DNA from: Bacillus_BA songklensis
Lineage (GTDB): Bacteria; Bacillota; Bacilli; Bacillales; Bacillaceae_H
Assembly: GCF_042649685.1 (NCBI RefSeq)
Contig: NZ_JBHRZT010000052.1
Location: 62,001-126,000 of the forward strand
DNA: 64,000 bases
Direction of reading: 5' to 3'
In this document: piece after piece, positions 60,758 to 64,000 of the stretch
How the letters are laid out: every line of letters starts with the position of its first letter
Position numbering within the stretch: position 1 is the first letter of the stretch
Made by a program: the position numbers and the translations under genes
Notes under the pieces: model-generated
Database searches by the model: none
What the model was told of the DNA's origin: nothing
The model's input: the letters and a program-made list of their open reading frames with translations, nothing else

Positions 60758-61256
60758 ATCTATTCCCACTCCTAAGCTGTTTCGATCTGCTATTATACTT
60801 TTGAAAGTCACAGAGTTATAAAATGCTGGCATTAGAAAGTGGAGAGTAAATCTTTGGCTCCATTTGATTACTTTCCACCCTTTGAAGTATCGCTTTATTT
60901 TAACATAAGGTTTGATCGGATAACTCATTCTAGGTTTTACATTATCAAAATCAGAAACGTAAAAAGGAAAAAATGAGGATAAAATTAATAACTGGTTAGT
61001 GGATACAAGAAAAGATAAACAAACTAATTTTGCTTAGAATAAAGTTGCATTCATTCATGATCAATAAAATAAAGAAGATTCCCCAAAAGAACAGCTTCCC
61101 TTTTAAAATAAAAAACTCTAAAGAGAGTGATTATTCTTTGATAAACCGGTTTCACTTGAAAAGAATGTTACAAAATGAACGAGCATAATGCAGGATAAAG
61201 TTCGGTTTGCTATAATATATGAATCTACAATCTTAGATTTTAGTAAGGGGTTAAAA
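60758..61256. other. Intergenic region without supported gene
   Basis: AT-rich spacer between divergent units. A TATAAT at 61211 could serve the acyltransferase pseudogene. I see no other structure. Confidence 0.6.
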
Positions 61257-62061
61257 ATGAAAGATAGGCGTTATTTAAATTACCTCAATATATACAGAGG
61301 AGTTTGTGTTTTTTTTATTGTGATTATCCATACTTTTGGGGCAGCATTAACCATTGTTCCTCAGAATTCTCATTCTTTTTACTTTTATTTATTTATCAAC
61401 CGGTTTTCTAGATTTGCTGTACTGGCATTTATCTTTTTAAGCGCTTTCGTGTTGTTTTATAACTATTACGGACGAAAAATGGAGATAAGCGACTGGGTAC
61501 TTTTTTATAAGAAGAGATTAAAATATATCATAATCCCTTATATTGTTTGACAGGGAACAATCTTTATCTTTTATTTATTTTACTTGGCTTTAGGAGCAAC
61601 ACTCGCCATCTATGCAAAAGAATTTGTACATTTTAAATCTTCAGTTACTAAATGGTTGCTATTTATCGCTTTTATGTACTTAGGAACAATATATGTCCAA
61701 CAATTTTATTATTACAAGATTATTGGACAATGGCATATCCACCCTTTGCTATTCCATTTTATAAACATTTTGTATGCTTCGTTCGGGACAATCTCGTTAT
61801 TCTTTTTTTCCCCAACTTCTTGATTTGAAACAGAACTTGTTTGTTCGAATTTTGCATATCTTTGGAATACATTCGTTTGGGATATTTCTCATTCATCCTT
61901 TTGTTTTAATTGGTCTAGGAGTATTCGATCCGTTTATGAATGAAACCTCCCTGTTCTTTTACCTTACAATCAAATGTCTCGCAGCCTTATTTTTAACATT
62001 GTTGCTAAACATAATCATTCGTAAATATGTTTTGAATTCTGAGTATTTACTAGGGAAATGA
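61257..62061 (+). pseudogene. Acyltransferase 3 (OafA/WecH-type) pseudogene
   Basis: ATG at 61257 after AAGGGG begins a normal family N-terminus: L-N-Y-L-N-I-Y-R-G-V-C-V-F-F-I-V-I-I-H-T-F-G, with the family histidine, and F-I-F-L-S-A-F-V-L-F-Y. A TGA at 61548 interrupts the frame, which resumes in the same frame (L-A-L-G-A-T-L-A-I-Y) after losing a large middle part. A further frame change near 61800 leads to F-G-I-F-L-I-H-P-F-V, the normal C-terminus. At about 270 codons instead of 340 or more, it is a dead membrane O-acyltransferase gene. Confidence 0.8.
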
Positions 62062-62089
62062 GGAAATGGGATTGTTTCAGAATCCAAAC

Positions 62090-62125
62090 AAAAAGGGATA
62101 GCCTCTTACTGGCTATCCCTTTTAT
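62090..62125 (+). terminator. Terminator of the acyltransferase pseudogene
   Basis: AAAAAGGGATAGCC and GGCTATCCCTTTT arms. Confidence 0.85.
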
Positions 62126-62263
62126 AAAATCCGTCTTTTAATTCATGTCTCCTGTTTAGTCCACTGGCACATTTGAATTATTTATCCTTCGAACATCAAC
62201 ACTAGACTTTAATGCAGCAAAAAAAACTACCCAATGATTCGGATAGTTAATAAAAGTGCCCTT

Positions 62264-62407
62264 TTAGCTTTTCCTTACCTTCTCCCGAATATCGTTGCAG
62301 CCGTTTTTGCAAATATAGGCTCCCTTCACATACAAGCTTGGAAATATCCTCAAATTTTCTTTTGCCCCACAAAGGTGACATTTTTTCGGTTTGCTTGCCA
62401 GCAGCAT
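62264..62407 (-). CDS. Small zinc-finger-like protein, 47 aa
   Basis: ATG at 62407 follows AAGGTG and opens a 47-codon frame: C-H-L-C near residue 10 and C-K-N-G-C near residue 34, a possible four-cysteine zinc site, with basic ends. I do not recognise the family. It is too short for routine gene calling. The rest of 62126-62549 shows nothing else. Confidence 0.45.
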   Translation of the reverse strand: MLLASKPKKCHLCGAKENLRIFPSLYVKGAYICKNGCNDIREKVRKS

Positions 62408-62549
62408 TTCCAGCACCTTCCCTTTGCTTAGATTATTCTTTTAAGCAAGGTCTAAGATGAGCAGTTATTATGATTTCTATGTTCGTTTATTATTTCTATC
62501 CAACATCCCTTAATTCCTTTTCCTGCTAATAAGAAGATGCTTTCTTGTC

Positions 62550-63053
62550 CTACTCTTTGTTTTCATAGAAAACATGCTCTGCATGAATCGTTTCTTCAAT
62601 CGTTAAAATGCCATAGGAAAAATGAGGCTGCCTCCGTTTATCTGTAGGCGAACCGGGGTTAAAAAGCAAAACCCCGTCTGTTTCTTTTAAAACCGGAATA
62701 TGGGAGTGCCCAAAAATAAGACAATCAATCTCTTCATTTTCAAATGCGGCCAACGCCCTTCTCTCTGTAGTCAGTTTTTGGCCGTGACCATGAACTACAC
62801 CGATCTTGAATCCATTTACATCAAGGATAAGCTTTTCCCCAAAGCGCTGCTGCATGTCAGGGCCATCTACATTTCCAATAACCCCTTCCACTCTCGCATA
62901 GCGTGAAAGTTCTTCGTACACGCCCATCGTTTGCCAATCACCTGCATGAATGATTAAATCTGCCAATTCCAAATCCTTTACAAACCGCGCGGGGAGTTTT
63001 TTCGCCCTTTTTGGCATATGAGTATCCGATACGACGATGATTTTCATAACCAT
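62550..63053 (-). CDS. YfcE/MJ0936-type metallophosphoesterase
   Basis: A 167-residue phosphodiesterase. Metal ligands are seen in V-S-D-T-H near residue 9, H-A-G-D near residue 36, G-N-V-D near residue 60, V-V-H-G-H near residue 87 and F-G-H-S-H near residue 113. Related proteins (E. coli YfcE, B. subtilis YsnB) hydrolyse artificial phosphodiesters; natural substrates are unknown. Two ATGs (63053, 63047) are possible after AAGGATG. Single gene. Confidence 0.88.
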   Translation of the reverse strand: MVMKIIVVSDTHMPKRAKKLPARFVKDLELADLIIHAGDWQTMGVYEELSRYARVEGVIGNVDGPDMQQRFGEKLILDVNGFKIGVVHGHGQKLTTERRALAAFENEEIDCLIFGHSHIPVLKETDGVLLFNPGSPTDKRRQPHFSYGILTIEETIHAEHVFYENKE

Positions 63054-63178
63054 GACATCCTTTCTTCTCTGTTTATGATCATGATAAAGAAGTATGCCCC
63101 AAACGCAAATGTATCTGCTTTTGGAATCATGCTTATCTACAAGGTATTTACTCTATCTTCACAATAGGTAAACAGAAT

Positions 63179-63232
63179 AAAAACTTCCACTGCCCATCTT
63201 TTAAGTAGTGGAAGTTTTTATTATTTTTTAAT
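63179..63232 (-). terminator. Terminator of the alkaline phosphatase gene
   Basis: Minus strand AAAAACTTCCACT and AGTGGAAGTTTTT arms with T-run, directly after the stop codon. Confidence 0.85.
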
Positions 63233-63243
63233 CAATTTTCGCC

Positions 63244-64000
63244 TTATTTGAGAATGTCAAAAATAACTTTCGGGTGGTCAGTGTTATCTTTTTGTCCTGC
63301 AAATCTTTCTTTACCTGGCCCAAATGCGAATACCGCAACGTCTTCACCCGTATGTCCGCCTGTTGTCCAACCTGTATTGGAACGTTTGTTAAAAATGCTC
63401 TCAATTGCATTATCGACTTTTACAAGTCCTTTATCTTTATCTGCTTTTCCTTGCTCAGCCGCATCTTTAACAGACTTCACTTCCTCAGCCGTTAATTCTA
63501 AGCCGATATACTGTTTTAATGTTGCTTCTATATCCGCACCTTTATTAACGATTTCATTTGCCATAAAGTCCGGCGTACGTTTTGCTGCTTTAATCGGTGC
63601 AGGAAACCAGTTATAGATTCCATTAGCACCAATAGAAAATCCGCCCGTAGAGTGGTCAGCAGTCGCTACAACCAATGTATGCTTGTCCTTTTTCGCAAAC
63701 TCAATGGCTGCTTTATAAGATTTTTCGAAGTCTTGCATTTCGCTCATTGCACTTACAACATCATTGTCATGCCCTGCCCAGTCAATCTGACTTCCTTCAA
63801 TCATCAAGAAGAAGCCGTCTTTATCTTTGCTTAGGCGTGAAATAGCTGCATTTGTCATCTCTTCTAGTGAAGGAATCTCTTCCGTGCGATCAATCATTTT
63901 AGGAAGCCCTGCAGGGGCGAATATACCAAGAATTCGATTGTTTTTATTATTTAATAATTCTTGGCGGTTTGTGACATAGCTGTATCCGGCTTTCTTAAAT
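63244..64000 (-). CDS. Alkaline phosphatase (PhoA/PhoB family), C-terminal part; 5' end outside window
   Basis: The frame is open from the right edge (F-K-K-A-G-Y-S-Y-V-T-N-R) to a stop at 63244, about 251 residues of the C-terminal half. L-M-I-E-G-S-Q-I-D-W-A-G-H-D-N-D carries zinc/magnesium ligands, T-A-D-H-S-T-G-G the second zinc site and G-G-H-T-G-E-D-V the late histidine. The enzyme is secreted and releases phosphate from esters. The M at 63897 is internal, not the start. The nucleophile serine and signal peptide lie beyond the window. Confidence 0.92.
   Translation of the reverse strand, partial: FKKAGYSYVTNRQELLNNKNNRILGIFAPAGLPKMIDRTEEIPSLEEMTNAAISRLSKDKDGFFLMIEGSQIDWAGHDNDVVSAMSEMQDFEKSYKAAIEFAKKDKHTLVVATADHSTGGFSIGANGIYNWFPAPIKAAKRTPDFMANEIVNKGADIEATLKQYIGLELTAEEVKSVKDAAEQGKADKDKGLVKVDNAIESIFNKRSNTGWTTGGHTGEDVAVFAFGPGKERFAGQKDNTDHPKVIFDILK

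Overview
The window is chromosomal DNA of a spore-forming member of the Bacillaceae. The best evidence is a block in the Bacillus subtilis order ypwA-ypvA-ypsC-rnpB-gpsB-ypsA-cotD-mrfB-mrfA (6.3-20.5 kb), with Firmicute-type ribosome binding sites, a class B RNase P RNA and several spore genes. The species cannot be named from the sequence.

Layout: 0-4.3 kb holds a thiamin-salvage operon (ylmB-tenA, TPP riboswitch) and a xanthine-salvage operon (xpt-pbuX, guanine riboswitch). 4.4-6.2 kb is a MarR/MFS pair. 6.3-20.9 kb is the conserved block, with malL inserted. 21-23.3 kb is a decayed operon (response regulator, histidine kinase, HtrA, glycosyltransferase) in which each gene has lost an internal piece while order and strand are kept. 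23.6-25.4 kb is a ZTP riboswitch in front of an aspartate-symporter-like permease. 25.7-37.2 kb is mixed transport, regulation and signalling, including a KinB-like kinase and RsbR-like pieces. 38.5-40.6 kb is an iteron array plus a Rep_3 initiator, a plasmid-type replicon inside the chromosome. 41-42.7 kb is a Zur-type zinc-starvation pair (CobW GTPase and a zinc-free L33). 43-44.3 kb carries small, possibly spore-related genes.

44.4-52.5 kb is the most interesting locus. It resembles the spore coat polysaccharide (sps) genes: an SpsA-like glycosyltransferase, and rmlA-, rmlC- and rmlD-like genes. Added to these are a PAPS-type sulfotransferase, the APS kinase CysC, a PHP-domain phosphatase whose relatives degrade PAP, and the remains of an ATP sulfurylase gene. 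Together they suggest sulfation of a spore or cell-surface glycan with its own PAPS-making and PAP-removing enzymes. 52.9-57.9 kb is a kynurenine operon (kynU, permease, kynA, kynB) with a divergent TetR gene; the permease has lost its N-terminus through a deletion that fused it to kynU. 58-64 kb holds hypothetical genes, pseudogenes, a phosphodiesterase and the end of an alkaline phosphatase gene.

Two dispersed repeat families cross the whole window. One is a roughly 210 bp element with terminal inverted repeats and two long hairpins whose stems covary between eight copies. The other is a roughly 150 bp element ending in a terminator-like hairpin, in three copies. The many truncated genes and repeat insertions suggest ongoing gene decay in this genome.
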